DNA of 64,000 nt from Mycoplasmatota bacterium. GTDB lineage: Bacteria > Bacillota_I > Bacilli_A > Haloplasmatales > Haloplasmataceae. The stretch covers positions 1,116,001 through 1,180,000 of the forward strand of contig CP074573.1 of assembly GCA_018394295.1 (NCBI GenBank). Direction: 5' to 3'. The notes under the pieces are model-generated. The model ran no database searches and was not told where the DNA came from. It saw only the letters and a list, made by a program, of their open reading frames with translations. This document shows positions 56,128-64,000 of the stretch, in pieces. The position numbers were made by a program, and so were the translations under genes. Position 1 is the first letter of the stretch, and every line of letters begins with the position of its first letter.

Positions 56128-57189
56128 ATGAATAAGTTCGACTACATGTCAAAATATGGTTATGAACAATTAGTTTATTTTTATGACAAAGAGACAGGAT
56201 TAAAAGGGATTACTTGTATCCATAATACAACATTAGGTCCTGCTTTGGGTGGTACTAGACTATGGAATTATGCTACAGAAGAAGATGCAGTTACTGACGT
56301 TTTAAGATTAGCTCGTGGAATGAGTTATAAAAATGCTGCTGCCGGATTAAATCTTGGTGGAGGTAAAACGGTTTTAATTGGTGATGCTAGTAAAGTAAAA
56401 TCTGAAGCATATTGGCGTGCATTTGGTAGATATGTTCAATCATTAAATGGAAGATATATTACGGCTGAAGATGTTAATACTAATGTTGATGATATGGATT
56501 ATGTTATGATGGAAACTGATTATGTTACTGGATTAAGAAAAACTTCTGGTGACCCGTCTCCATTTACAGCTTACGGTGTTTATTGTGGAATTAAAGCAAC
56601 TTGTAAAGAGAAATTTGGAAGTGATTCATTAAAAGGATTAAAAATTGCTGTTCAAGGTGTTGGACATGTTGGATATTATTTAGTGAAACATCTTTCTGAA
56701 GAAGGTGCAGAAATCACTATTTGTGATATTAAACAAGCTAACATTGATAATGTTAAAAAAGATTTTAATGTAACAGTAGTAGCACCTGAAGAAATTTATA
56801 GTGTTGAATGTGATGTTTATGCTCCTTGTGCATTAGGTGCAACTGTTAATGACGATACAATTCCTCAATTTAAATGCAAAGTAATTGCTGGTGCTGCAAA
56901 CAACGTTTTAAAAGAAGAACGTCATGCAGATATCTTAGAAGAAAAAGGTATCTTATATGCTCCTGATTATGTAATTAATGCTGGTGGAGTTATTAATGTA
57001 TATCAAGAAATTTTAGGATATGATAGAAATGAAGCTTTAAATAAAACACAAAAGATCTATGATCGTTTATTAGAAGTTTATAAAATTTCTAAAGAAGAAG
57101 GCATCACTACAGCAAAAGCAGCTGATAGAATGGCAGAAAATCGCATTAATACAATGAAGAATGTAAGAAGTAACTATATTAAAAGATAA
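56128..57189 (+). CDS. leucine (branched-chain amino acid) dehydrogenase
   Basis: This protein of about 353 residues belongs to the Glu/Leu/Phe/Val dehydrogenases, of the short leucine-dehydrogenase type: [20 protein letters not shown], the catalytic lysine in [12 protein letters not shown], and the Rossmann motif [15 protein letters not shown]. It deaminates leucine, valine or isoleucine to 2-oxoacids with NAD. The ATG at 56128 follows GGGAGGAACTACTT. It leads an operon with a 2-oxoacid:ferredoxin oxidoreductase that uses its products. Confidence 0.9.
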   Translation: MNKFDYMSKYGYEQLVYFYDKETGLKGITCIHNTTLGPALGGTRLWNYATEEDAVTDVLRLARGMSYKNAAAGLNLGGGKTVLIGDASKVKSEAYWRAFGRYVQSLNGRYITAEDVNTNVDDMDYVMMETDYVTGLRKTSGDPSPFTAYGVYCGIKATCKEKFGSDSLKGLKIAVQGVGHVGYYLVKHLSEEGAEITICDIKQANIDNVKKDFNVTVVAPEEIYSVECDVYAPCALGATVNDDTIPQFKCKVIAGAANNVLKEERHADILEEKGILYAPDYVINAGGVINVYQEILGYDRNEALNKTQKIYDRLLEVYKISKEEGITTAKAADRMAENRINTMKNVRSNYIKR

Positions 57190-57203
57190 AGAATTTGGTG
57201 AAA

Positions 57204-57872
57204 ATGAATAAAAAATTATACATCATAGTTGGACATTATGGTAGTGGAAAATCTGAATTTTCAGTTAATTTTGCGAAAAAATTAAAAAAAAATAAAAAGG
57301 AAGTTTGTTTGGCAGACTTAGATATTGTTAATCCTTATTTTAGATCGCGTGAAGCAAGGCTATCCCTAATGAATTTAGGGATAGCAGTTGTTTCTGATAC
57401 ATTAAACTCTGTAAAAGGCTTAGACATGCCTTATCTATCACCTGCAATTAAAGGACAAATTGTTCATAATAAGAACAATCTGATCTTAGATTGTGGGGGA
57501 GATGAGGTTGGCGTTCGTGTACTCAAACAGTTTTATAATGAGATTATAGAGCGTGATTTTGAAATATATATGGTAATAAATGTATATCGTCCTGAGACAA
57601 GCAATGTAGAAGCGATTATTAAAATGAAAAATCAATTAGAAAATGAAATTGGTTTACCAATTAAAGGATATATCAATAATAGTAATTTCTTAAGACAAAC
57701 ATCGGTCGATGATATTATTTATTCTGATAAAATATTAAAAGAGGTTAGTGAGATAACTCAAGTTCCTATTTTATATGTATCAGCTTTAGAAAAATTAATT
57801 AAACAATTACCTAATGATGTAAGTGGTGAAAGATTTATTTTAAATCTTTCACTTCGTAATGATTGGTTGTAA
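57204..57872 (+). CDS. P-loop ATPase, unknown function (2-oxoacid oxidoreductase operon)
   Basis: This protein of about 222 residues has a Walker A loop at its N-terminus (IIVGHYGSGKSEFSVNFAKKL), VCLADLDIVNPYFRSREA, and Walker-B-like LILDCGGDEVG, in the SIMIBI/MinD-CobQ group. Start ATG 57204 is chosen, although an in-frame TTG at 57195 is possible. It lies between leucine dehydrogenase and the oxidoreductase subunits, so may support maturation or regulation of the complex, but no function is known. Confidence 0.7.
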   Translation: MNKKLYIIVGHYGSGKSEFSVNFAKKLKKNKKEVCLADLDIVNPYFRSREARLSLMNLGIAVVSDTLNSVKGLDMPYLSPAIKGQIVHNKNNLILDCGGDEVGVRVLKQFYNEIIERDFEIYMVINVYRPETSNVEAIIKMKNQLENEIGLPIKGYINNSNFLRQTSVDDIIYSDKILKEVSEITQVPILYVSALEKLIKQLPNDVSGERFILNLSLRNDWL

Positions 57873-57893
57873 ATCAAAAGGAGGTAAGAATAA

Positions 57894-58109
57894 ATGGCAA
57901 AAGGAAGAATCATTGTTGATATTGATAAGTGTAAAGGATGCGGTTTATGTATTGAAGCTTGTCCTTTTAATTTGTTAGAACTTGATGCTAATGTAGTTAA
58001 TAAAAAAGGGTATCAACCGATGAGAATTCATACACCAGAAAAATGTATAGGATGTGCTAGCTGTGCGCTTATGTGTCCAGATGTAGTCATCACTGTTGAA
58101 AAATTATAA
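57894..58109 (+). CDS. 2-oxoacid:ferredoxin oxidoreductase, ferredoxin (delta) subunit
   Basis: This 71-residue protein has two 4Fe-4S motifs: DKCKGCGLCIEACP and EKCIGCASCALMCP. It is the electron-accepting subunit of the four-subunit complex encoded next. It has an AAAGGAGG site. The order delta, alpha, beta, gamma follows in one operon. Confidence 0.92.
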   Translation: MAKGRIIVDIDKCKGCGLCIEACPFNLLELDANVVNKKGYQPMRIHTPEKCIGCASCALMCPDVVITVEKL

Positions 58110-58129
58110 ATTAGAAAGGAGAGATAAAC

Positions 58130-59194
58130 ATGGCTAAAGTTATGATGAAAGGTAATGAAGCGATGGCACTAGCGGCCATTAAAGGTGGATGTAGAGCCTT
58201 TTTTGGATATCCAATTACACCTCAAAGCGAATTACCTGAATATTTAGCAAGACATATGCATAAATATGGAGGAGTATTTCTTCAAGCAGAATCTGAAGTT
58301 GCCGCAATTAATATGGTTTATGGAGCGAGTGGAGCAGGAGCACGAGTAATGACTTCTTCATCATCTCCTGGGATAGCCTTAAAACAAGAAGGTATTTCAT
58401 ATATAGCTGGAGCAGAATTACCAGCAGTAATCATTAATGTTATGAGAGGTGGTCCAGGTCTTGGTGGTATTCAACCTTCACAAGCAGATTATAAACAAGT
58501 AACACGTGGTGGAGGAAATGGAGACTATTATGTATTAGCCTTTGCTCCTGAGAATTTACAAGAAACCGTTAATATAATTAAAGAATCTTTTGATTTAGCT
58601 GATTTATATAGAAATCCTGTAATGATTGCTGTTGATGGTTTAATTGGACAAATGATGGAACCAGTAGATTTAGATGTTGAGATTTCAAAAAAAGACCTAC
58701 CAGAAAAAACATGGGCAACAACAGGAACTGATGGAAAACGTCCACCTGTAAACGTAAATTCATTATTCTTAGATGCCCAAGATTTAGAGAATCATAGTTT
58801 TAAATTAGATAAAAAATATAAATTAATCAAAGAAAACGAACAACGTTACGAATTTGTAAATATGGATAATCCAGAATTAGTAATCGTTGCTTATGGAACT
58901 ATGTCAAGAATCGTACGAAGTGCTTTAGAAATATTAAACAACGAAGGCATTAAAGTTGGTTTATTAAGACCTATTTCAATTTGGCCATTCCCAGAAAAAG
59001 CTTTTAATGAACTTCCTGATTCTGTAAAAGGCATTTTAACCTGTGAATTAAGTACAGGACAGATGGTTGATGATGTTAAAATAGCGAATGATGGTAAATT
59101 ACCAGTTGGATTCTTTGGAAGAACTGGTGGAATGGTACCAGAACCAGAAGAAATCGTACAAGCTGTTAAAGACATGCTAAGGGGGTTGAAATAA
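58130..59194 (+). CDS. 2-oxoacid:ferredoxin oxidoreductase, alpha subunit
   Basis: This 354-residue protein has the pyrimidine-binding and transketolase-C-like pattern: GNEAMALAAIKGGCRAFFGYPITPQSE, FLQAESEVAAINMVYGASGAGAR, and LVIVAYGTMSRIVRSALEIL near the C-terminus. In the complex it binds thiamine diphosphate with the beta subunit and decarboxylates branched-chain 2-oxoacids to acyl-CoA. Specificity for 2-oxoisovalerate (Vor) rather than 2-oxoglutarate (Kor) is inferred from the neighbouring leucine dehydrogenase. Confidence 0.9.
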   Translation: MAKVMMKGNEAMALAAIKGGCRAFFGYPITPQSELPEYLARHMHKYGGVFLQAESEVAAINMVYGASGAGARVMTSSSSPGIALKQEGISYIAGAELPAVIINVMRGGPGLGGIQPSQADYKQVTRGGGNGDYYVLAFAPENLQETVNIIKESFDLADLYRNPVMIAVDGLIGQMMEPVDLDVEISKKDLPEKTWATTGTDGKRPPVNVNSLFLDAQDLENHSFKLDKKYKLIKENEQRYEFVNMDNPELVIVAYGTMSRIVRSALEILNNEGIKVGLLRPISIWPFPEKAFNELPDSVKGILTCELSTGQMVDDVKIANDGKLPVGFFGRTGGMVPEPEEIVQAVKDMLRGLK

Positions 59195-59952
59195 TGGGAA
59201 AAGTTGTTTTTAAAAGATCAGAAGGATTATCAAAAAAAGAATTCTCATATTGCCCTGGATGTACACATGGAATTATCCATCGTTTAGTTGCTGAAGTAAT
59301 TGAAGAATTAGGTATTATAGATAAAACAATTGGGATATCACCTGTTGGGTGTTCAGTAATGAACTATGAGTTTTTCAACTGTGATATGCAACAAGCAGCT
59401 CATGGACGAGCTCCTGCAGTTGCAACAGGAATTAAGCGTGTTAGACCTGATAATATCGTATTTTCATATCAAGGTGATGGAGATTTAGCATCAATTGGTA
59501 CAGCTGAAATTATCCATGCTGCGCATCGTTCAGAGAACATAACGGTTATATTTGTTAATAATGCGATATATGGGATGACTGGTGGTCAAATGGCTCCAAC
59601 AACTTTAATCGGACAAAAAACCACAACATCACCATATGGACGTGAAGAAAAACATGCAGGTAAACCAATTAAAATGTCAGAGTTATTAGCGACTATTCCA
59701 GGTGCTTCCTTTATTGAAAGAGTATCTGTACATGACCCAGCCCATGTAAGAAAAGCTAAAAAAGCAATCAAAAAAGCATTTGAAGTACAAGTAGAAGGGA
59801 AAGGTTTCTCATTAGTAGAGCTTATCTCAACTTGTCCAGTAAACTGGGGTAAAACACCACAAGATGCATTAAATTGGGCAAAAGAAAATATGATACCTTA
59901 TTATCCACTTGGAAACTTTAGAACTCCAGAGGAGGATGGTAAAAATGATTAA
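59194..59952 (+). CDS. 2-oxoacid:ferredoxin oxidoreductase, beta subunit
   Basis: This 252-residue protein carries the thiamine diphosphate motif QGDGDLASIGTAEIIHAAHRS...NNAIYGMTGGQ (GDG to NN) and an N-terminal cysteine cluster in SYCPGCTHGIIHRLVAE. It overlaps the alpha gene by one base. It completes the catalytic core with the alpha subunit. Cysteine in CPGCTHG is consistent with the conserved site of this subunit. Confidence 0.92.
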   Translation: MGKVVFKRSEGLSKKEFSYCPGCTHGIIHRLVAEVIEELGIIDKTIGISPVGCSVMNYEFFNCDMQQAAHGRAPAVATGIKRVRPDNIVFSYQGDGDLASIGTAEIIHAAHRSENITVIFVNNAIYGMTGGQMAPTTLIGQKTTTSPYGREEKHAGKPIKMSELLATIPGASFIERVSVHDPAHVRKAKKAIKKAFEVQVEGKGFSLVELISTCPVNWGKTPQDALNWAKENMIPYYPLGNFRTPEEDGKND

Positions 59953-60496
59953 TGAAAAAGTGATTTGTGCTGGATTTGGTGGTCAAGGTGTAATGTTAAT
60001 GGGGCAACTATTAGCTTATTCAGCAAATGAAAAAAATCTAAATACATTATGGTATCCTTCATATGGACCTGAAACACGTGGAGGAACAGCAAATTGTTCT
60101 GTGACAATATCTGAATCAAAAGTTAATTCACCTGTAATATCACAACCAGATACTATTTTTATAATGAACAACCCATCATTAGATAAATTTGAATCAAAAG
60201 TTAAACCAGGTGGAAGAATATTAATTAATTCTTCTTTAGTGGAAAGAAATATTGATAGAACGGATATTAATGCTTATTATATTCCAGTAAATGATATGGC
60301 TGTTCAATTAGGTAATGGTAGAGTTGCAAATATGATTATGATTGGGGCTTATTTACAATTAACTAAATTATTTGATAAAGAAGTTATTTTGAAAATCTTA
60401 AAGAAATCCTTTGGTGATGCTAAAGCTCATTTAATTGAAATTAATGATCAAGCGATTGAAGCTGGTAAACAATATATCATAGAACATTATGAGTAA
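59945..60496 (+). CDS. 2-oxoacid:ferredoxin oxidoreductase, gamma subunit
   Basis: This protein of about 183 residues has the gamma-domain motif ICAGFGGQGVMLMGQLLAYSA and SYGPETRGGTANCSV. The ATG at 59945 follows GGAGGATGG and overlaps the beta gene's end by eight bases. This subunit helps hold the complex and bind CoA. The terminator that follows ends the operon. Confidence 0.93.
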   Translation: MINEKVICAGFGGQGVMLMGQLLAYSANEKNLNTLWYPSYGPETRGGTANCSVTISESKVNSPVISQPDTIFIMNNPSLDKFESKVKPGGRILINSSLVERNIDRTDINAYYIPVNDMAVQLGNGRVANMIMIGAYLQLTKLFDKEVILKILKKSFGDAKAHLIEINDQAIEAGKQYIIEHYE

Positions 60497-60504
60497 ATTA
60501 TATG

Positions 60505-60538
60505 CTATCGACAAATTCTCTTTGTCGGTAGTTTTTTT
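60505..60538 (+). terminator. intrinsic terminator after the oxidoreductase operon
   Basis: CTATCGACAAA pairs with TTTGTCGGTAG (one T-G pair) and is followed by seven T residues. Confidence 0.88.
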
Positions 60539-60645
60539 ATATTTCATTAAAAGAATATGATTTACTTAAAAAGCATTATCAAGATGTTTGTCAAATTGTA
60601 GGCTATTGTCATACACTAATATATAATATAAAAAAGAGGTGAGAT

Positions 60646-61119
60646 ATGGAAAATCAATTTTTACCTAATGTTGCAGTTTCGAAAGTGAAAGGGGGAAAAC
60701 AGTATCCAAATATATATGGAGAAGTTTATTTTGAAGATGTCCCTGAAGGAGTGATGGTTTATGTCTATATTTCTGGACTTCCTGATTATAAACCAGGCAA
60801 TCCACAGATTGGTCCACATGGTTTTCACATTCATGAATATGAAGATTGTACAGAAGGAGAAGAGTCTTCACCTTTCTTAGCTGCAGGAGAACATTGGAAT
60901 CCTACAAATCAACCACATGGTAACCATCCTGGAGATTTTCCCGTTCTATTTTCTAATAATGGGGTAGCTTATATGTCCTTTTTTACGAATAAATTTACAG
61001 TAGATCAAATTATAAGTAAATCAATCATCATTCATGAAAATCCTGATGATTATCAAAGTCAACCTGCTGGTAATGCTGGAAAAAGAATTGCATGTGGTAT
61101 TATTAAACCGATGTTTTAA
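60646..61119 (+). CDS. Cu/Zn superoxide dismutase-like protein, cytosolic
   Basis: This 157-residue protein has all metal ligands of Cu/Zn SOD: copper histidines at 61 and 63 (GFHIHEYEDC) and 130 (IIIHENPDD), the bridging and zinc residues at 83, 91, 94 and 97 (GEHWNP and HGNHPGD), the disulfide cysteines 68 and 150, and the active-site arginine 147 (AGKRIACG). There is no signal peptide, which is unusual for bacteria, where this enzyme is normally exported. Its end overlaps the convergent oxidoreductase gene by 17 bases. Confidence 0.88.
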   Translation: MENQFLPNVAVSKVKGGKQYPNIYGEVYFEDVPEGVMVYVYISGLPDYKPGNPQIGPHGFHIHEYEDCTEGEESSPFLAAGEHWNPTNQPHGNHPGDFPVLFSNNGVAYMSFFTNKFTVDQIISKSIIIHENPDDYQSQPAGNAGKRIACGIIKPMF

Positions 61120-62044
61120 TTAATTGTTTTTGTATGGCTAAGGTAATATTTAATGTTTTACTAGCATCATCAACGCTGAGTTTATGATTACCTATTTTAT
61201 TGTAATTTTCTATCACATATTGAAATGTTTTTTCAAACGAGGTATCACTTGATAATTCAATTTCTTTTTTATGATTATTAGTATATTCAATTAATGACAT
61301 TTCTTCTCCGGATATAGTATCCTTATCAGAATATTCAAGAACACCGTTTTCAAAAACAGCTTCAAAACTAACTAAAAATGGGTAATAGTCTGGCATCATT
61401 GAGATGCCTTTTAATTCGACAACTAATTGATTGTATTCTAATTCTGCCAAAACGTAGGCAGTCTCTTCTTTTGATGAAAAACCTCTTGCCTTTATTTTAG
61501 TAGGTAATCCTAAACATTCTGTAATAAAATCTACTTCATGAAGCATTAATTGTGTTGCGATATGATTTAAACCTAAATCCCCCCATATGGCAGGGGTTTT
61601 TCTTGTTAAATATAAGGACTTTAGTTTTCCATATGAATTATTTTTAATAGCTTTCTGTAATATTTGATGAGCCTCTGAAAATTTGATGAATAGATTAATA
61701 AAAACATTCTTTTGATATTTATTTTGTGCCTCTTTAATAGCGATTATATCTTCCATTGAAGAGGTAAGAGGAGTCTCACAAAAGACATGTTTATCGTTTT
61801 GTAGTGCTTTTATAATGTAATCTTTATGAAGTGTAGAGGGTAAACAAATGTCGACTAAGTCAATTGTATCATCTTTTAAAATATCGTTAATATTTGTTGT
61901 TGTTTGAACGTTATATTTTTTATAAATATCCTGTAATTTGTCCTCATTTCTTCCGCATATTTTAATTTCTTCTACTTCATCAAAAAGTTGATATAGTTCA
62001 ATATGATAAGTACCAATACCAGTTCCTAAAATACCTATTTTCAT
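61103..62044 (-). CDS. Gfo/Idh/MocA-family NAD(P)-dependent oxidoreductase
   Basis: This protein of about 313 residues begins with the Rossmann motif IGILGTGIGTYHIELYQLF and has the family motifs DLVDICLPSTLHKDYIIKAL and HVFCETPLTSSMEDIIAI (EKP-type site, here ETP: the usual catalytic lysine of EKP is replaced by Thr). The ATG at 62044 has AAAGGA; a longer frame reading upstream crosses the regulatory palindrome and is rejected. Its sugar- or inositol-type substrate is unknown. It is divergent from a WYL regulator that probably controls it. Confidence 0.85.
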   Translation of the reverse strand: MKIGILGTGIGTYHIELYQLFDEVEEIKICGRNEDKLQDIYKKYNVQTTTNINDILKDDTIDLVDICLPSTLHKDYIIKALQNDKHVFCETPLTSSMEDIIAIKEAQNKYQKNVFINLFIKFSEAHQILQKAIKNNSYGKLKSLYLTRKTPAIWGDLGLNHIATQLMLHEVDFITECLGLPTKIKARGFSSKEETAYVLAELEYNQLVVELKGISMMPDYYPFLVSFEAVFENGVLEYSDKDTISGEEMSLIEYTNNHKKEIELSSDTSFEKTFQYVIENYNKIGNHKLSVDDASKTLNITLAIQKQLIKTSV

Positions 62045-62084
62045 TGTATCATTCCTTTCATTATTTGATAGTTCAAGTGTATCA

Positions 62085-62121
62085 TTATATTGTTGACAAC
62101 TATGTGTCAACAATATAAAAT
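62085..62121. promoter_or_regulatory. divergent promoter and 14-bp palindrome
   Basis: TTATATTGTTGACA (62085-62098) and TGTCAACAATATAA (62105-62118) form a perfect inverted repeat with a six-base centre. Each arm contains TTGACA, the -35 box for one direction. On the plus strand TAAAAT (62116-62121) follows at 17 bases, and on the minus strand TATAAT at 15. It is a likely operator for the WYL regulator over both promoters. Confidence 0.7.
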
Positions 62122-62141
62122 TATTTAGAAAGGGTGATTAA

Positions 62142-63098
62142 ATGAGATTACATAGACTTATAGCGATTATTTTATTAGTTGAATCTAGAGGTGTTGTAAA
62201 AGCCAAAGAAATAGCTTCAGCGCTTGAAGTTTCCATAAGAACAATTTATCGGGATATAGAAACCTTATGTCAAGCAGGAATTCCATTAATGACAACAACT
62301 GGTAAAAATGGTGGGATTTCTTTTGTTAGTCAATATTCTCTTGATTTAAATCACTTTTATGGTGATGAAGTCATTCAGTTGTATTTAACAGGGATGGGTA
62401 TTCGTCCTATCAATGAAACAGAGACAAAACAAAAACTACAGAATGCTTTGTTTAAACTTGAAGCTAATCTACCTGATAATTTTAAATCTGATATTATTAA
62501 AGTTAAAAAAAGGATTTATTATGATGAAACACCATGGTGGGGTGAAATAAAAAAAATCAAGTATTTAGAATTAATCAGAAAAGCAGTTATTCAATCGATT
62601 AAGCTTAAAATAACTTATTTAAGATATCAAGGAGATAAGTCAAAAAGAATAATTGAACCCTATGGAATTGTTTCTAAACAACTCGATTGGTACTTAATTG
62701 CCTATGATGAATATAGAAAAGAAATTAGAACTTTCAAATGTGAAAGAATTGTTAATATAGAAACACTATCTGAAACATTTAGAATACCAGATAATTTTTC
62801 ATTAGAATCTTATTGGAAAAATAGTGAAAATAGATTTAAAAAAGAAAAACGAGTTAAAGAAATATATCCTGTTACTGTTAAAGTTAACAAAGATCATGAT
62901 TTTATATTAAAGGATTTAGAGATATTGGATTCTAAATTAATTGATAATAAAATAATTGCAGTGGTTAATCTATATAAATATGAATTTGCTTGTATTGAAG
63001 CATTAGAAATCGCAGGTTTTGCTGAAATAGTAGAACCACTTGTTTTAAGAGAACATGTTAAAACTGGATTGACTAAAATATTAGCTATATATAAATAA
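62142..63098 (+). CDS. WYL-domain transcriptional regulator
   Basis: This 318-residue protein starts with a DeoR-type winged helix (GVVKAKEIASALEVSIRTIYRDIETL) and continues with the WYL domain: IEPYGIVSKQLDWYLIAYDEYRKEIRTFKCERI. WYL domains sense nucleic acids or small ligands in regulators. It is divergent from the Gfo/Idh/MocA gene across the palindrome, its likely target. AAAGGG precedes the ATG. A bidirectional terminator follows. Confidence 0.9.
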   Translation: MRLHRLIAIILLVESRGVVKAKEIASALEVSIRTIYRDIETLCQAGIPLMTTTGKNGGISFVSQYSLDLNHFYGDEVIQLYLTGMGIRPINETETKQKLQNALFKLEANLPDNFKSDIIKVKKRIYYDETPWWGEIKKIKYLELIRKAVIQSIKLKITYLRYQGDKSKRIIEPYGIVSKQLDWYLIAYDEYRKEIRTFKCERIVNIETLSETFRIPDNFSLESYWKNSENRFKKEKRVKEIYPVTVKVNKDHDFILKDLEILDSKLIDNKIIAVVNLYKYEFACIEALEIAGFAEIVEPLVLREHVKTGLTKILAIYK

Positions 63099-63130
63099 AA
63101 AAATAAACTCAACGAGGAGTTTATTTTTTT
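63098..63130. terminator. bidirectional terminator between regulator and topoisomerase gene
   Basis: AAATAAACTC pairs with GAGTTTATTT over a short loop (AACGAG region), flanked by A and T runs. Confidence 0.8.
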
Positions 63131-64000
63131 ACTTGAAAATTCTTTAATGCATCAGCTAAACTAGAGTTAACCGTTACATCATTTTCTTTGTTTATTTTAT
63201 TAAGATATTTAGAAACATCTTTTTTAGAAAGACTATTTTTTTCTTTTTTCTTACGCTCATTGAATGTTGACATTTTTTCTTTATGGCCACATCCACAAAT
63301 GAATATTTGATTATCACCTTCACCATATAACTCTAATTTTTTATGACAAATAGGACACCTAGCATTGGTGAGTTTAGAGATTGTCTTTCGGTATCCGCAG
63401 GTTCTATCTTGACATACAAGGAGTTTTGCATCTTTTGCTTTAACTTCAAGTAATAATTTACCACAATTTGGACATTCTTTAGATGTTAAGTTATCATGTT
63501 TAAATTTCTGTTCACTTTTTTTAATTTCTTGAACAACTGCCATAGCATAATCCTTCATGTTATGAATATATTCGTTTTTATTTAAGTTTCCTTTAGATAT
63601 TTTAGATAATTTATCTTCCCATTCTGCTGTTAATAAAGGAGATTTCAATTTATTAGGGACTAACTCTAATAATTGTTTTCCTTTAGATGTCGTATAAATG
63701 TCCTTACCTCGTTTTTCAATTAAGAAGATACGGAATAATTTTTCAATAATATCAGCTCGGGTGGCAACGGTTCCTAATCCTCCTGTTTCCCCAATGGTTT
63801 TTATAAGATTTTTATTGCTGCTTTCCATATATTTTACTGGGTTTTCCATTGCTTTTAATAAAGTACCTTCAGTAAAAGGAGCAGGTGGTTTAGTTTGACC
63901 TGACGTTTGTTTTAATGTTTTAATGTTTAACGTATCACCTTTATTTATATCAGGTAATACTTGATCTTCTGATTCATCTTCATCAATAGCTTGGTAAATT
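63121..64000 (-). CDS. topB: DNA topoisomerase III, C-terminal part (partial)
   Basis: The minus-strand frame is open to the window edge at 64000 and ends at TAA 63121-63123, giving about 292 residues. TKPPAPFTEGTLLKAMENP and GETGGLGTVATRADIIEKL are the domain IV signature of bacterial topoisomerase III (TopB). The C-terminus has zinc-ribbon-like CPNCGKLL...CQDRTCGYRK and CPICHKKL...CGCG pairs. It relaxes or decatenates DNA. The catalytic tyrosine and N-terminus lie beyond the window. Confidence 0.9.
   Translation of the reverse strand, partial: IYQAIDEDESEDQVLPDINKGDTLNIKTLKQTSGQTKPPAPFTEGTLLKAMENPVKYMESSNKNLIKTIGETGGLGTVATRADIIEKLFRIFLIEKRGKDIYTTSKGKQLLELVPNKLKSPLLTAEWEDKLSKISKGNLNKNEYIHNMKDYAMAVVQEIKKSEQKFKHDNLTSKECPNCGKLLLEVKAKDAKLLVCQDRTCGYRKTISKLTNARCPICHKKLELYGEGDNQIFICGCGHKEKMSTFNERKKKEKNSLSKKDVSKYLNKINKENDVTVNSSLADALKNFQVKK

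Noticed and set aside
61103-62113. Longer start for the Gfo/Idh/MocA gene
   Set aside because: The extra codons cover the palindrome and promoter; ATG 62044 has the ribosome binding site and begins the Rossmann motif.

Overview
The window is AT-rich bacterial DNA with tightly packed genes, purine-rich ribosome binding sites and frequent TTG and GTG starts. TGA is a true stop (it ends oraE and ortB) and tryptophan is TGG, so the genetic code is standard. The content points to an anaerobic, amino-acid-fermenting member of the low-GC Gram-positive lineages: Clostridia-like physiology, with CcpN, CcpA-type cre sites and LytTR features of Bacillota or deep Mycoplasmatota such as Haloplasma or Izemoplasma relatives. 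The lineage is an inference; no rRNA gene is present.

Layout. 1-2030: end of an acyl-CoA dehydrogenase gene plus etfB and etfA. 2076-4162 (minus): methyltransferase, small-molecule kinase-like and histidine-phosphatase genes, translationally coupled. 4390-12608: assorted single genes (TSUP transporter, YhiN-like flavoprotein, DUF896, methyltransferase, DUF454 plus flavodoxin/ferredoxin, MobA-like, WG-repeat, patatin). 12698-15294: glutamate-cysteine ligase overlapping a circularly permuted ATP-grasp ligase. 17363-22001: ccpN, PPDK regulator, ppdK and a uracil-DNA-glycosylase-like gene. 22148-23536: tryptophanase. 23877-24444: toxin-antitoxin pair. 24835-37092: promoter, cre site, lysine riboswitch and the complete lysine fermentation operon. 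37147-48341: arginine deiminase genes followed without a break by the oxidative ornithine pathway. 48359-55835: a LytTR gene with a membrane partner, tldD/pmbA, a secreted metalloprotease and a Gly/Tyr/Arg repeat protein. 56128-60496: leucine dehydrogenase and a four-subunit 2-oxoacid:ferredoxin oxidoreductase. 60646-64000: Cu/Zn SOD, a Gfo/Idh/MocA oxidoreductase divergent from a WYL regulator, and the C-terminal part of topoisomerase III.

How it works together. Lysine is converted to beta-lysine, 3,5-diaminohexanoate, acetoacetate and crotonyl-CoA; the Bcd/Etf genes at the left edge would reduce crotonyl-CoA. Arginine gives ATP through carbamate kinase, and its ornithine is oxidised to alanine and acetyl-CoA. 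Branched-chain amino acids are deaminated and then oxidised to acyl-CoA with ferredoxin reduction. Tryptophan gives indole, pyruvate and ammonia. The tryptophanase, lysine and arginine/ornithine promoters each carry a near-consensus cre site 4-5 bases after the -10 box, suggesting a shared carbon-catabolite switch.

Most notable: (1) a lysine riboswitch before a lysine-catabolic operon, with its P1 helix overlapping the terminator, the layout of a ligand-ON switch; (2) the common cre architecture; (3) an in-frame TAA at codon 33 of the ornithine aminomutase reactivase-like gene; (4) a structured leader before arcA; (5) a non-canonical two-gene thiol or peptide ligase operon.
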